Shown here piece after piece: positions 1 to 8,466 of a stretch of DNA of 59,938 nucleotides. Source of the DNA: JBFMGD01 sp040751775 (GTDB lineage: Bacteria; Bacillota; Dethiobacteria; DTU022); NCBI GenBank assembly GCA_040751775.1, contig JBFMGD010000012.1, positions 1 to 59,938 of the forward strand, written 5' to 3'. Position numbers and translations under genes: made by a program. A model generated the notes under the pieces. It saw only the letters and a list, made by a program, of their open reading frames with translations, was not told the DNA's origin and searched no databases. Positions within the stretch are counted from its first letter, which is position 1, and the number at the start of each line of letters is the position of its first letter.

Positions 1-1
1 G

Positions 2-751
2 CTCGCGGAGAGGTTTTCCGGGCAGGATTTCAAACTGGTTAATGACAGTTGGGCCGCCTTCAGAGCCGGCAGCGCTGCCTCTTTCGGAGCCGTATCCGTG
101 TGCGGCACCGGGGCCAATGCCGCGGCCCGCAACCCTGAAGGCAAGCAGGCCGCCCTGCGCAGCCTCGGTTATGAATGCGGCAATTGGGGCGGCGCTTTCG
201 ACCTGACGCGGGAAGCGCTGCATCACGCCTTTCGTTCCAATGAAGGAACCGGGCCGCGCACACGGCTGGAGGAGGCAGTCCTGGGGCTGTTTAACGGGAT
301 TGGCGACTACGACACCCTGGCCTACCAGCTTCGAGAAGACTTTTCCCTGAAATATCGCGCTATGTCCAGCCTGCCCTGTCTCGTTTTTCAGTTTGCCGGC
401 GAGAACGATCCGGTTGCGCAGGATATCCTGGCCCGCATGGGCGCGGTGCTGGGGGCGGACTGCGCGGCGGTAATCAAGATGGTGGGCATGGAAAACATGC
501 CTTGCGAGGTGGTTATGGCCGGGGGCATGTTCGCCGCTGCCCGGCAGTACAACCCGTTGCTCGCGGATGCTTTTTCCCTCGCGCTGCACCGGGCGGCGCC
601 TTATGCCCGGCCGATCCCGCTGCGGCGCGAACCGGCCGCCGGGGCCTACCTGCTCGCGCTTGAAGAAGCGGGACAGGCTGCCGGCGAGGAGATCGAGGCG
701 GCGCTGGACCTTTCCCTACGATCGATCGGCGGCATATTGCCTTCGGATTAA
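2..751 (+). CDS. BadF/BadG/BcrA/BcrD-family sugar kinase (N-acetylglucosamine kinase type), 5' partial
   Basis: The reading frame is already open at the left edge, so only the last 249 residues are seen. They carry the ASKHA-fold phosphate-binding region (VCGTGANA, then LGYECGNWGG) found in N-acetylglucosamine kinase-like members of the BadF/BadG family, followed by the helical C-terminal half with an M-AGGMF segment near residue 175. The family phosphorylates amino sugars such as muropeptide-derived GlcNAc, or acts as an ATP-driven electron activator. The two-cysteine NDKCA motif of activators is absent, so a kinase is preferred. The substrate cannot be told from this fragment. The stop is at 749-751 and trmK follows after about 75 bp. 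Confidence 0.8.
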   Translation, partial: LAERFSGQDFKLVNDSWAAFRAGSAASFGAVSVCGTGANAAARNPEGKQAALRSLGYECGNWGGAFDLTREALHHAFRSNEGTGPRTRLEEAVLGLFNGIGDYDTLAYQLREDFSLKYRAMSSLPCLVFQFAGENDPVAQDILARMGAVLGADCAAVIKMVGMENMPCEVVMAGGMFAAARQYNPLLADAFSLALHRAAPYARPIPLRREPAAGAYLLALEEAGQAAGEEIEAALDLSLRSIGGILPSD

Positions 752-828
752 GCAGGATATTAAATATTTTCAATGGAATTAGGTTATAGTACGCCTACGA
801 GGTCAGTCGTAACCGGAGAGGTATGGGG

Positions 829-1542
829 ATGTATCTAAAACCACGTCTGGCGGCCCTGGCCGGCCTGATTCCAGCGGGCGGCGTTGTCGCCGATATCGGG
901 ACCGATCACGCCCTGCTGCCTCTCTACCTGGCACGATACGGCTTGGCTGCGCGGGTAATCGCCGTGGAAAACCGTTCCGGAACCATAGCACAGGCCAAAA
1001 GGTCGCTGGAGCGTTTTGGTCATACAGGCAGTATTGAGCTGCGCCTCGGTGAAGGTCTCAGTGTAATCAGGCAAGATGACCGGGTTGACACGGTGGTGAT
1101 CGCTGGCATGAGCGGCCGCACCATTTGCCGGATTATGCATGACGCCCGTGAAAAATGGGGCTGGTTTGGTTGCATGCTCCTGCAGCCGATCCAGGAAGCG
1201 GCGTTGCTGCGCCGCTTCCTGGCGGCAAACGGCATGTGCTTGACCGCGGAGAAGTTGGCCCGGGAAGGAAGCCGCATCTATGAAATCATGGCTGTGCGGC
1301 GCGGCCGGCAGAAAATTAATCATCCGTTATTTTACGAGTTGGGCGCCTGCCTGCTCCGGGATGGCGATCCCCTGCTCGGCCCCTTTATCCGGCATAAACT
1401 GCACCGCTGCCGCCATGTTTTAGCGGCGCTGCAGCAATCTGCAAAGCCGGAGAGCAGGGTGAAGGAAGCGTATTACCGGGAAAAAGAATCGCTTTTAAAG
1501 GAGGTGCTCGCCCTTGTGGGCGACGATAAGCACCATAGCTGA
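829..1542 (+). CDS. trmK: tRNA (adenine(22)-N1)-methyltransferase
   Basis: Class I SAM-dependent methyltransferase of 237 residues. It shows the TrmK N-terminal pattern LKPRL..LA..IP.G..VADIGTDHALLP (SAM-binding loop), then AVENRSGTIAQAK and a DTVVIAGMSGRTI segment, with the helical C-terminal domain typical of the family. TrmK methylates N1 of A22 in bacterial tRNA. An ATG at 823 is in frame, but GGAGAGG at 815-821 lies 7 nt from the ATG at 829 and only 1 nt from 823, so 829 is preferred. The 3' end overlaps nif3 by 29 bp. The trmK-nif3-zinc-ribbon order is a common Gram-positive arrangement, which strengthens the call. Confidence 0.88.
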   Translation: MYLKPRLAALAGLIPAGGVVADIGTDHALLPLYLARYGLAARVIAVENRSGTIAQAKRSLERFGHTGSIELRLGEGLSVIRQDDRVDTVVIAGMSGRTICRIMHDAREKWGWFGCMLLQPIQEAALLRRFLAANGMCLTAEKLAREGSRIYEIMAVRRGRQKINHPLFYELGACLLRDGDPLLGPFIRHKLHRCRHVLAALQQSAKPESRVKEAYYREKESLLKEVLALVGDDKHHS

Positions 1543-2638
1543 TTACCTGGAAGATCTGGCCCCCGCGGCGCTGGCCATGCCCGGTGATCTGGTGGGCTTG
1601 CAGATTGGCAATCCCCGGGATGAAGTAGAAAAAATCCTGGTAGCGCTGGAGCTGGATGAAGCAGTGCTGCTGCAGGCCGAGGCCGAATCTGTCGGCCTGG
1701 TGGTGACGCACCATCCGCTGCTTTTTCAGCCTCTGCACGTAATCGATGAAAGCCGGGCGCACGGGGCTTTAATTGCCAGAATAATCCGCAATAAAATCGG
1801 CGTATACAGCGCTCATACCAACCTCGATATCGCTCCCCGGGGTTTGAACTACCACCTGGCCGGGCTGCTCGGTCTGGCCGGGGCGGGACGCGAAGTGCTC
1901 CGGGTCACGGATTACGACCAGCTGATCAAGCTGGTTGTTTTTATTCCCGAAGGTCACGTGGACGATGTGCGCAACGCCCTGGCGGAGGCGGGAGCGGGCT
2001 GGATCGGCAAATACAGTCATTGCACTTTCCAGGCGCCGGGCACCGGCACTTTCATGCCCCGGGAGGGGGCGGAACCATATATCGGCCGGCCGGGCAGCCT
2101 GGAGAAAGTGGCTGAGCAACGCCTGGAAACGGTTTTTCCGGCTTCCTGCCGCAAGAGGGTAATCGAAGCGCTTCTCACCGCCCATCCATACGAAGAGGTG
2201 GCCTACGATCTCTATACGTTAAACGATATGGGTGAACCGGTCGGGATGGGGTTTCTCGGCCGGCTGGAGCCACCTCTCTCCCTGCAAGCGATCGTAAGCC
2301 GCTGCCGGGAGCGGCTGAACCTTTCCGGAATACGCTATTGGGCGCCCGATCGGCCAACATTTACTAAAGTTGCCGTTTGCGGCGGCAGCGGCGGCTCTCT
2401 GGTGGAGGCGGCGGCCCGGTTGGGCGCTGAGCTTTTTATTTCCGGCGATTTCCGCTACCACGATTTGCAGGCGGCGCGTGCTGCCGGGATGGGCTTGATT
2501 GATGCCGGTCATTACGGCACTGAACAGCCCGTAATTGCCTTGTTGACCGATTATATTACTGAACGCCTGGGCCGGGACGCCTTGCGAACGGCGGTTATCC
2601 CCGCCGGGGCCGCACCCACGGACTGGTCATATTATTAG
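1514..2638 (+). CDS. Nif3-like dinuclear metal center protein (YqfO/DUF34)
   Basis: A 374-residue NIF3/DUF34 protein. The N-terminal half carries VTHHPLLF and SAHTNLD, and the C-terminal half FISGDFRYHD and DAGHYGTE; these histidines and acids form the dinuclear metal site. The extra middle part (about residues 130-240) is the PII/CutA-like insertion seen in the long Gram-positive form (YqfO type). Its enzymatic function is unsettled; a GTP cyclohydrolase annotation is often transferred without proof. Translation starts at a TTG with AAAGGAGG at 1497-1504, 9 nt upstream, inside the end of trmK, implying translational coupling. Confidence 0.87.
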   Translation: MWATISTIADYLEDLAPAALAMPGDLVGLQIGNPRDEVEKILVALELDEAVLLQAEAESVGLVVTHHPLLFQPLHVIDESRAHGALIARIIRNKIGVYSAHTNLDIAPRGLNYHLAGLLGLAGAGREVLRVTDYDQLIKLVVFIPEGHVDDVRNALAEAGAGWIGKYSHCTFQAPGTGTFMPREGAEPYIGRPGSLEKVAEQRLETVFPASCRKRVIEALLTAHPYEEVAYDLYTLNDMGEPVGMGFLGRLEPPLSLQAIVSRCRERLNLSGIRYWAPDRPTFTKVAVCGGSGGSLVEAAARLGAELFISGDFRYHDLQAARAAGMGLIDAGHYGTEQPVIALLTDYITERLGRDALRTAVIPAGAAPTDWSYY

Positions 2639-2728
2639 GAAACGAAACCTACCTCTTTTTTTAGTCCGATCATTGCCGGTGGTACCAGTTGGTAGCTCAA
2701 CAGTTAAATGAACAGCGGGGTGAGGAAG

Positions 2729-3448
2729 ATGCAACTTGAATTGATGTGGAACCTGCAGGAACTGGATTGCTCCATCGCCGCCCTTACAGAGGAAATCGAA
2801 GCGCTGCCCCTTCATCAGGAGATAAGTGAAACTCAGGAAGAGTTGGACCGGCAAAAAACGGCGTTAGCCCGGGAAGAAGAGCTGTTGAAAGAGAAACGCA
2901 AGCAGTTAAATGGCTTGGATCTGACGATACAAAAGCTCTCCGGCGATCGGGAAACGCTGCGCCGTAAGCTCTACGGCGGGGAAGTGGCCAACGTCAGGGA
3001 ACTTGAACAGATGGAAAAGAAACTAAGTTTGCTGGACAAGGAGCAAAAAACCAGGGAAGATGAAGCCCTGGAGCTGATGGAATTAATTGAAGAGAATGAG
3101 CAAATGTTAAATAATTTATCCCGGCAGAGCGGCGAACAGGAGCAGGCGGTAACCGAAAAACAAAAGCGGCTGGAGATGGAAATAGAGCGTTTGCGGGGCA
3201 ACTTGAGCCGGCTGCAGGAGCAGCGCGCCGCGCTGGAAGCGAAGCTGGAGCCCCAGTTCCTGGAGCGGTACCGTATAATCACCCAAAGGCATCATGGGCG
3301 GGGTGTAGCTCTGGTAGACGGCGATATTTGTGGGGGATGCAGCGTTTTTATCTCCTCAAAACAGCGGGGCTTGCTTTACAATCCCCTTGCGATGGTGTAT
3401 TGTGAAACCTGCGGGCGTCTATTGGTCAAACCGGCCCAGGCTGAATAA
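2729..3448 (+). CDS. Coiled-coil protein with C-terminal C4 zinc ribbon (CT398/DUF164 type)
   Basis: About 239 residues: a long, highly charged antiparallel coiled coil (roughly residues 10-180) followed by a zinc ribbon with CGGC and CETCGR as the two CxxC pairs. This is the CT398/C4-type zinc ribbon family, commonly next to nif3 in Firmicutes. Its cellular role is not established. An upstream in-frame ATG at 2708 lacks a ribosome binding site; the ATG at 2729 follows GGGGTGAGG and gives the usual family start just before the LQELD motif, so 2729 is chosen with moderate certainty. Confidence 0.82.
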   Translation: MQLELMWNLQELDCSIAALTEEIEALPLHQEISETQEELDRQKTALAREEELLKEKRKQLNGLDLTIQKLSGDRETLRRKLYGGEVANVRELEQMEKKLSLLDKEQKTREDEALELMELIEENEQMLNNLSRQSGEQEQAVTEKQKRLEMEIERLRGNLSRLQEQRAALEAKLEPQFLERYRIITQRHHGRGVALVDGDICGGCSVFISSKQRGLLYNPLAMVYCETCGRLLVKPAQAE

Positions 3449-3454
3449 TCCAGG

Positions 3455-3483
3455 TTGAAGGTTGCCGGATGAAGTTATATAAT
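3455..3483 (+). promoter_or_regulatory. Sigma-A-type promoter for the 3554 gene
   Basis: TTGAAG at 3455-3460 and TATAAT at 3478-3483 are separated by exactly 17 bp, about 70 bp upstream of the downstream start codon. The -10 is a perfect consensus. Confidence 0.55.
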
Positions 3484-3553
3484 ACTAAGGTCATCGCGTA
3501 TCTGTTAACGCAGTTTTCGTTAAAAATCAGAACGCTAAAGCGAGGCGACTCAG

Positions 3554-4339
3554 ATGGGAAAAAGGAAAAACCTAAAACAAAGCCGCGCAGCCGCGATTAT
3601 TGCGGCTATTCTGGCTTTTGGTATGATCGTTTCTTCGGTGACATTATATATCGGCTATATCAGCCGCGATAAAAACGAATCTTCCGGCAATGAGTGGGAT
3701 TTGGAAGCGTACCGGGGTCAATTTGTCGATACAATTGAAAACCTGGAATCCTACGTGGAAGAGTTCGGGGCCAATGTTGCGGTGCTCAACAACCTCGCTG
3801 AAAATTACCAAAACTTGATTGTTATTCAGCAGATGTTTTTTGCTGAATCGGAGGTGCTGAAAGGCTACCAGCAAAAGCTGCTCGGCGTTTACGAGACCCT
3901 GTTGGAGCTGGAACCGGACGAAGCGCAGCACCGCGTTCAATTGTTGAGCGCATGCAAAATCATGGATGTTGACGAAACGGTATTCCTTGAACATGCAACT
4001 ATACTCAGAGATATGTTAAGGGCGAACCCGGCTCCCCCGTTCAGTTTATCCTTGATGCAGTTGCTGCGGGAATGGGAGCAGGAAGAGCTGCTCCAGGAAG
4101 AAACTGCCTGGGTGAAAGCACACCTGGAAGAGAAACTGGCCGGAAACGCATGGGACAACTATGATCGACTTTACTACGCTTACCTGCTGGGCAATTTTCA
4201 GGATGACAAGGCAGGAGCGCTGGCGCAGTTGGAACTGATCCTGGAAGAGGAAGATGAAACTAGCGAGCTGTATCAAATGACTGAACGCTATCATGATCAA
4301 CTCCTGGTCGAAGATGAAACTGCTCCGGGGGAAGATTAG
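3554..4339 (+). CDS. Membrane-anchored helical (TPR-like) protein of unknown function
   Basis: 261 residues. After a basic N-terminus (MGKRKNLKQSRAAA) there is one transmembrane helix at about residues 12-34, then an acidic helical domain with tetratricopeptide-like spacing (NNLAENYQNL, LLELEPDEAQ, LYYAYLLGNF). This is a type II membrane protein whose soluble part faces outside. No specific family is recognised. It sits just upstream of tatC (about 30 bp) in the same direction, so it may be co-transcribed. Function unknown; a scaffolding or envelope role is only a guess. Confidence 0.7.
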   Translation: MGKRKNLKQSRAAAIIAAILAFGMIVSSVTLYIGYISRDKNESSGNEWDLEAYRGQFVDTIENLESYVEEFGANVAVLNNLAENYQNLIVIQQMFFAESEVLKGYQQKLLGVYETLLELEPDEAQHRVQLLSACKIMDVDETVFLEHATILRDMLRANPAPPFSLSLMQLLREWEQEELLQEETAWVKAHLEEKLAGNAWDNYDRLYYAYLLGNFQDDKAGALAQLELILEEEDETSELYQMTERYHDQLLVEDETAPGED

Positions 4340-4368
4340 CGGCAGCAAATCAATAGTTGGAGGCTCCA

Positions 4369-5097
4369 ATGGAAAAAGAATATATAATCCGCCTCTTGGA
4401 AGAGTTGCGTAAGCGATTGATTATCATTATCGTCACTGTTTTTGTAGTCGCGGTGGTCTGTTTCTTTTTTATTGAAGAGATCAGGCAGGTCCTGATGCTG
4501 CCCGGGGAAGAGCTGGAGATGAAGCTGATCTATTTGAACCCCTCCGAGGCGCTCATGGCCAACCTCCGTCTTTCTTTTATTGCCAGCGGCATGCTGACGC
4601 TGCCGATTCTGCTCTACCAACTGATCGCCCTGGTCCTGGCTGTCACCAGGCGTCACCGTCGCTCTGCTTACTTGCTGAGCCTGGCCATGTACGTGTTGTT
4701 TGCTCTGGGTATCTCTTTTGCTTATTTTGTCGTTTTCCCATTCGCCCTGAAATTCTTTTTAAGTTTTTCCGCCGATGATTTGGTGGCTCAATTCAGCATT
4801 GCGCGCTATATCTCTTTTGCGACCGGCTTTTTGCTTTCTTTCGGGCTGGTGTTCCAATTGCCGCTTGTATTTTGGTTTCTCGGCAGCATTGGCCTGGTCA
4901 GCACCGCTTTTTTACGCCAGAATCGTAAATATGCGCTTCTAGTAATCATGATTTTTTCCGCGATCCTGACCCCCCCCGATGTGTTTTCCCAGATTTTGAT
5001 GGCAATTCCGCTGATGATTCTCTACGAGATGGGCATTATCCTGGTTTATTTCTCCCAGCGTAAACGAGCCCGGCAGAACCCCGATCTTACCGCCTGA
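4369..5097 (+). CDS. tatC: Sec-independent protein translocase subunit TatC
   Basis: 242 residues with six predicted membrane segments and the family landmarks: an N-terminal LLEELRKRL, the NPSEAL motif just after the first periplasmic stretch, FAY..V.PFALKFF, the RKYALL stretch and ILTPPD near the C-terminus. TatC binds twin-arginine signal peptides and forms the Tat receptor. GGAGG at 4359-4363 is 5 nt from the ATG at 4369; an upstream in-frame TTG at 4357 has no suitable site. No tatA/tatB is visible next to it, so the partner must be encoded outside the window. Confidence 0.9.
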   Translation: MEKEYIIRLLEELRKRLIIIIVTVFVVAVVCFFFIEEIRQVLMLPGEELEMKLIYLNPSEALMANLRLSFIASGMLTLPILLYQLIALVLAVTRRHRRSAYLLSLAMYVLFALGISFAYFVVFPFALKFFLSFSADDLVAQFSIARYISFATGFLLSFGLVFQLPLVFWFLGSIGLVSTAFLRQNRKYALLVIMIFSAILTPPDVFSQILMAIPLMILYEMGIILVYFSQRKRARQNPDLTA

Positions 5098-5100
5098 ACT

Positions 5101-5135
5101 GTTATTGTCACTGGGATGGTTCTACTGACAATAAT
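5101..5135. repeat. Inverted repeat after tatC (possible weak terminator)
   Basis: GTTATTGTCA at 5101-5110 and TGACAATAAT at 5126-5135 can pair (9 bp) around a 15-nt loop immediately after the tatC stop. Only a short T run (GTTTT) follows, so it is a weak terminator at best. Confidence 0.4.
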
Positions 5136-5390
5136 GTTTTGAGGATGATGCTTTAAGTTGAACCCGGCATAAAAAGGGGGACGGTTGCAGCCGCTAAAAT
5201 ATAGAATCCCCAAATCACCCGGGACGCTTTTCTTGCCGGGTTGGTCGCATTTAAAGGCTTCCTCAAGCCAGTTCTGTACAGCCGAAACGGTCGCCTGTCC
5301 GGATACGGGCAGGGTTGGCGAGAGGCTTGGCCGCTATACCTATGGGTCGTGCTGATCCTGGCGGCGGCCGTATACGAAGCGGTAACAGTC
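5136..5390. other. Unassigned stretch between tatC and the small zinc-finger gene
   Basis: Both strands have open frames with a hydrophobic run (on + around 5320-5390; on - around 5165-5215), but neither has a ribosome binding site or recognisable motif. It may be decayed DNA, in keeping with the truncated genes next to it. I see no supportable gene. Confidence 0.3.
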
Positions 5391-5567
5391 TTAACTAGAA
5401 AGGCCGTCCTGGCCCTGGTTTTCCCGGGAAATACGGGCCGAACGAACGGACAGGGGATCGCAGATTTTGGGGGCGCTGCGGGCTGCCATGAAGCAATCCT
5501 CGCATAGGTTTTTCCCGGCATGCTTTAAGATTTCGTTTGTTTCTTGATTGCAATGTTCACAACGCAT
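5391..5567 (-). CDS. Small two-CxxC zinc-finger-like protein
   Basis: 58 residues, starting MRCEHC, with CEHC (residues 3-6), LCEDC (21-25) and a later KICDP. The two CxxC pairs 16 residues apart look like a zinc knuckle. It has a good AGGAGG site 8 nt upstream of the ATG. From family memory, similar proteins continue for another 50 or so residues after the CDP motif as a helical domain; here the frame stops at GQDGLSS, so this may be a shortened copy. It lies directly downstream of the broken marR gene on the same strand. Function unknown. Confidence 0.6.
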   Translation of the reverse strand: MRCEHCNQETNEILKHAGKNLCEDCFMAARSAPKICDPLSVRSARISRENQGQDGLSS

Positions 5568-5579
5568 AAATACCGCCTC

Positions 5580-5930
5580 CTACCATTTTTTTAACCCCGC
5601 TTGCAGTTTTTGCAGTAAGGCGAGTAGCTGCTCCTTTTCCGGTAGGTCAAGAGACTCCAGGGCCATACCGGTAAAAGCACCGTGCAGGGGAAGTACTGCA
5701 TCCAACTTGTTCTGGGCTTGCCGGGTCAATCTGGCCCGGATTACTCTTCGGTCTGATACGTCGGCTTCCCGTATTACCAGGCCGTCTTTTTCCAGCCGGT
5801 CAATCAAACCGGTGATATTGGCACGCGTTACCAACAGTTTTTCGCCTAACTGGCATAGGGGAAGGCCCTCTTCTCCAGCGTGACGGAGTTCCGGGATAGA
5901 GGAAATGGCATCGCCCCTTTGTGATGACCT
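5580..5930 (-). pseudogene. MarR-family regulator, N-terminally truncated
   Basis: The frame encodes the MarR winged-helix core: ELRHAGEEGLPLCQLGEKL, then LVTRANITGLIDRLEKDGLV (recognition helix), then the wing with SDRRV and the C-terminal dimerisation helix ending LQAGLKKW. The first 30-40 residues of a normal MarR are missing: the frame runs into a stop at 5931-5933 with no ATG, and the space is occupied by the proA promoter region. A TTG at 5834 could give an 84-residue product without a complete HTH. This reads as the remnant of a deletion. Confidence 0.7.
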
Positions 5931-5977
5931 TTACCAGCAGGAGATTGTATATTAAGATAGTGCAAGGAGGGATTGGG

Positions 5978-7261
5978 ATGAATATGGATGAACTGGCGCG
6001 CCGGGTTAAGGAGTCTTCAATCAAGCTGGCCGCGGCCGATGCGGAACTGAAAAATAAGGCGCTTGCCTTTATTGCCGGGTCCCTGCACGAGCGGCGCGAG
6101 GAAATTACCAAGGCGAACCGGGAGGACCTGGAAAGAAGCAAGCGCGAAAACCTGCCGGCGCCCCTGTTGAAGCGATTGAAATTTGATGAAGCGAAAATTG
6201 CAGATGCGGTTGACGGTGTGCACAGCCTGGTTAGACTCGAGGATCCCGTGGGTAAAACACTGCTCGCCAGGGAACTGGATGAAGGGTTGGAGCTGTACAA
6301 GGTAACCTGCCCGATCGGGGTAATCGGCGTCATTTTTGAATCAAGGCCCGACGCCCTGGTGCAGATAGCGACCCTTTGCCTGAAAAGCGGGAACGGGGTT
6401 CTTCTGAAAGGCGGTTCGGAAGCCAGGGAGACCAACCGCATCCTGGCCGATGTAATTACCGGCGCGGCCGCGCGGGCCGGCCTTCCCTCCAAATGGGCCG
6501 CCCTCTTGGAGACGCGCGCCGCTGTAAACGATATGCTCAAAATGGATCGTTATATCGATCTGGTTATCCCCAGGGGCTCCAATGATTTTGTGCGCTATAT
6601 CATGGACCATTCGCGCATACCGGTCATGGGCCACGCGGACGGCATCTGTCATTGCTTCGTGGATGAAGACGCGGACCTTGAGATGGCTGTGAGGATTGTC
6701 GTGGATTCAAAGACCCAGTATGCGGCGGTTTGCAACGCTCTGGAGACCCTTTTAGTGCATGAACGGATCGCGGCGCTATTTTTACCGGCATTAAAGAAGG
6801 CGCTGGACAGTAAAAACGTGGCGTTGGCGGGATGCCCCAAAACGCTGGGTTATATCCCCGTTGACCCTGCTTCGGAAGAAGATTGGCAAACCGAGTATCT
6901 TGATTATAAACTGTCGATCAAAGTTGTCGCCGGGCTTACCGAAGCGATTGACCATGTCAACACATACGGTTCCGGGCATACGGACAGCATTGTCACCGGG
7001 AACAGGGAAAAAGCGGCGCGTTTCATGAACTATGTCGATTCAGGTAATGTTTTGTGGAATTGCTCCACCCGTTTCAGCGACGGCTTCCGCTATGGGTTCG
7101 GGGCCGAGGTGGGGATCAGCACCGGCAAAATACACGCCAGGGGTCCGGTAGGCCTCGACGGCCTGGTGATTTATAAATACAAGCTGATCGGCAACGGTCA
7201 TATCGTGGAGGACTATGCCAACCGCTCCAAAACCTTTAAACACAGAGATTTAAACCGCTAA
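5978..7261 (+). CDS. proA: Gamma-glutamyl phosphate reductase
   Basis: 427 residues, the usual ProA length. It has the NADPH-binding region with ESRPDALVQIATLCLKSGN and LLKGGSEA, the catalytic cysteine C252 in AAVCNALETLL, and the C-terminal GFGAEVGIST-KIHARGPVGL segment. ProA reduces gamma-glutamyl phosphate to glutamate semialdehyde in proline synthesis. The start at 5978 has AAGGAGG 7 nt upstream; a longer frame from 5921 overlaps the marR remnant and is not preferred. proB, normally adjacent, is not present, so either it lies elsewhere or was lost with the upstream rearrangement. Confidence 0.93.
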   Translation: MNMDELARRVKESSIKLAAADAELKNKALAFIAGSLHERREEITKANREDLERSKRENLPAPLLKRLKFDEAKIADAVDGVHSLVRLEDPVGKTLLARELDEGLELYKVTCPIGVIGVIFESRPDALVQIATLCLKSGNGVLLKGGSEARETNRILADVITGAAARAGLPSKWAALLETRAAVNDMLKMDRYIDLVIPRGSNDFVRYIMDHSRIPVMGHADGICHCFVDEDADLEMAVRIVVDSKTQYAAVCNALETLLVHERIAALFLPALKKALDSKNVALAGCPKTLGYIPVDPASEEDWQTEYLDYKLSIKVVAGLTEAIDHVNTYGSGHTDSIVTGNREKAARFMNYVDSGNVLWNCSTRFSDGFRYGFGAEVGISTGKIHARGPVGLDGLVIYKYKLIGNGHIVEDYANRSKTFKHRDLNR

Positions 7262-7376
7262 ACCTTATTCCCCGGCACTCGTCACATATCGGTATAGAGA
7301 AGCTTTTCAGCGGCACTGAGAATAGCTGTAACCTTATGAACCGTTCTATAATTGGCAATTTGTGGTTTGCGGGATG

Positions 7377-7406
7377 TTGACAATATCGCGCTCAGTCGCA
7401 TATAAT
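7377..7406 (+). promoter_or_regulatory. Consensus sigma-A promoter for the NiCo riboswitch leader
   Basis: Perfect TTGACA (7377-7382) and perfect TATAAT (7401-7406) with an 18-bp spacer. Transcription would begin near 7413, just upstream of the riboswitch. Confidence 0.8.
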
Positions 7407-7420
7407 ATATTAAATTAATA

Positions 7421-7505
7421 TGGGGCAGAACAGGCGGGCGGACCTATCCGCCGCAGTCGGGCCATCCAGGCAGCAGGTGCTAATGGCAAACCTGTGGGAC
7501 TCAAA
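7421..7505 (+). ncRNA. NiCo (czcD-type) riboswitch aptamer
   Basis: The leader contains the conserved pieces of the NiCo riboswitch in order: CAGGC (7431), a hairpin GGCGGA-CCTA-TCCGCC (7437-7452), GCAGTCGGGC (7453-7462), GGCAGCAGGT (7469-7478), and GCAAACCTGTGGGAC (7486-7500), where AGGT pairs with ACCT. This four-way-junction RNA binds Ni2+ or Co2+ cooperatively and switches on expression of exporters. It lies directly upstream of a CDF-family exporter, the gene class it normally controls. The 3' half of the last helix is shared with the terminator that follows, as expected for an on-switch. Confidence 0.85.
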
Positions 7506-7528
7506 ATCTGAGTCTTACAGGTTTTTTA
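7489..7528 (+). terminator. Riboswitch-controlled intrinsic terminator
   Basis: AACCTGT-GGACTC can pair with GAGTC-ACAGGTT around a short loop, followed by TTTTTT at 7522-7527. The 5' arm reuses the last helix of the NiCo aptamer, so metal binding and termination are mutually exclusive. Confidence 0.85.
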
Positions 7529-7563
7529 TTTCGCCTTATTGAGCGATGTGGGAGGTCTTTAAA

Positions 7564-8466
7564 ATGGAGGGGCAGAGTTACCGGAAAGGTGAGAGGATCA
7601 CATTCTACTGTCTGCTGGGTAATTTGGTTTTAAGTCTTTTAAAAGGTCTGGCCGGGTTCCTGGGGGGCAGCAAGGCTATGATTGCCGACGCGTTTCATTC
7701 CGGGTCCGACACGCTGGCCACTTTTGTGGTATACGTATGCCTTAAAATTTCGCGGAAGCCGGCGGATGGCTGCCATCCCTACGGGCACGGCAAGGTTGAG
7801 CCGCTGGCGGCGGCTTTCGTTGGTGTTACTTTACTGCTAGCCGCCGCCCTGATTATTCAGGATATCGTTACCGCTGTCTTTGATAACAGCCTGGCCGCCC
7901 CCTCATTAGTAACCCTGGCCGCCGCAGCCGGTTCAATCCTGGTCAAGGAGATCATGTTCAGAATAACTTACCATACCGGTGTCTCCCTCAACAGCGAGGC
8001 GATGATCGCCAACGCCTGGGACCACCGCTCCGACGCGTACTCTTCTGTAGCTGTCTTTTGCGGCATTCTCGGCAGTATTTTGGGTGTCCGTTACGGGATC
8101 ATCTGGCTAAAATATTTGGACCCCCTGGCCGGAGTCCTGGTGGCAGTGTTAATTTTTAAGATTGCCCTGGAGATCCTGACCAGGGCTATTCGTAATCTAA
8201 TGGATGCTTCCCCAACAGAAGAGACAATGGCGCTAATTACCCGGCTGGCCCAGAGTGTGCCCGGGGTAAGCGGTGTCTCCTGGGCCCGGGGCAGGGTAGT
8301 GGGCGCGCAAATCTATGTTGATATGGCGGTGCAGGTAGAGGCGAAAAAAAGCGTTCAAGAGGGGCACTCCATCGCCCGATCGATCACGGATACTCTCAAA
8401 GCAAATGCCGCTTATATCGGGGAAGTGCTGATTCATATCAATCCCCATCAGGAAGATGAGAGTTAG
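7564..8466 (+). CDS. Cation diffusion facilitator, Co2+/Ni2+ exporter
   Basis: About 300 residues with the CDF layout: transmembrane helices in the first 200 residues and a cytoplasmic metallochaperone-like domain after. The metal-site residues HSGSD in helix 2 (ADAFHSGSDT) and DHRSD in helix 5 (AWDHRSDAYSS) are present; HPYGHGK lies in the loop. CDF proteins export divalent cations by proton antiport. The NiCo riboswitch upstream points to cobalt and nickel as cargo. GGGAGG at 7550-7555 is 8 nt from the ATG at 7564; the earlier ATG at 7546 lies before that site and is rejected. Confidence 0.9.
   Translation: MEGQSYRKGERITFYCLLGNLVLSLLKGLAGFLGGSKAMIADAFHSGSDTLATFVVYVCLKISRKPADGCHPYGHGKVEPLAAAFVGVTLLLAAALIIQDIVTAVFDNSLAAPSLVTLAAAAGSILVKEIMFRITYHTGVSLNSEAMIANAWDHRSDAYSSVAVFCGILGSILGVRYGIIWLKYLDPLAGVLVAVLIFKIALEILTRAIRNLMDASPTEETMALITRLAQSVPGVSGVSWARGRVVGAQIYVDMAVQVEAKKSVQEGHSIARSITDTLKANAAYIGEVLIHINPHQEDES

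Noticed and set aside
3469..3672. 67-codon open frame upstream of the membrane-anchored protein gene
   Set aside because: It overlaps the promoter and the start of the clear 3554 gene in another frame and has no ribosome site.
5241..5507. 88-codon plus-strand frame with a possible membrane helix
   Set aside because: No ribosome binding site; it overlaps the better supported minus-strand gene; no family resemblance.
5153..5521. 122-codon minus-strand frame with a hydrophobic end
   Set aside because: Its first half is a shadow of the small zinc-finger gene, it has no start signal, and its composition is unlike a protein.
5800..6540. 246-codon minus-strand frame opposite proA
   Set aside because: Serine- and arginine-rich antisense shadow of a definite gene.
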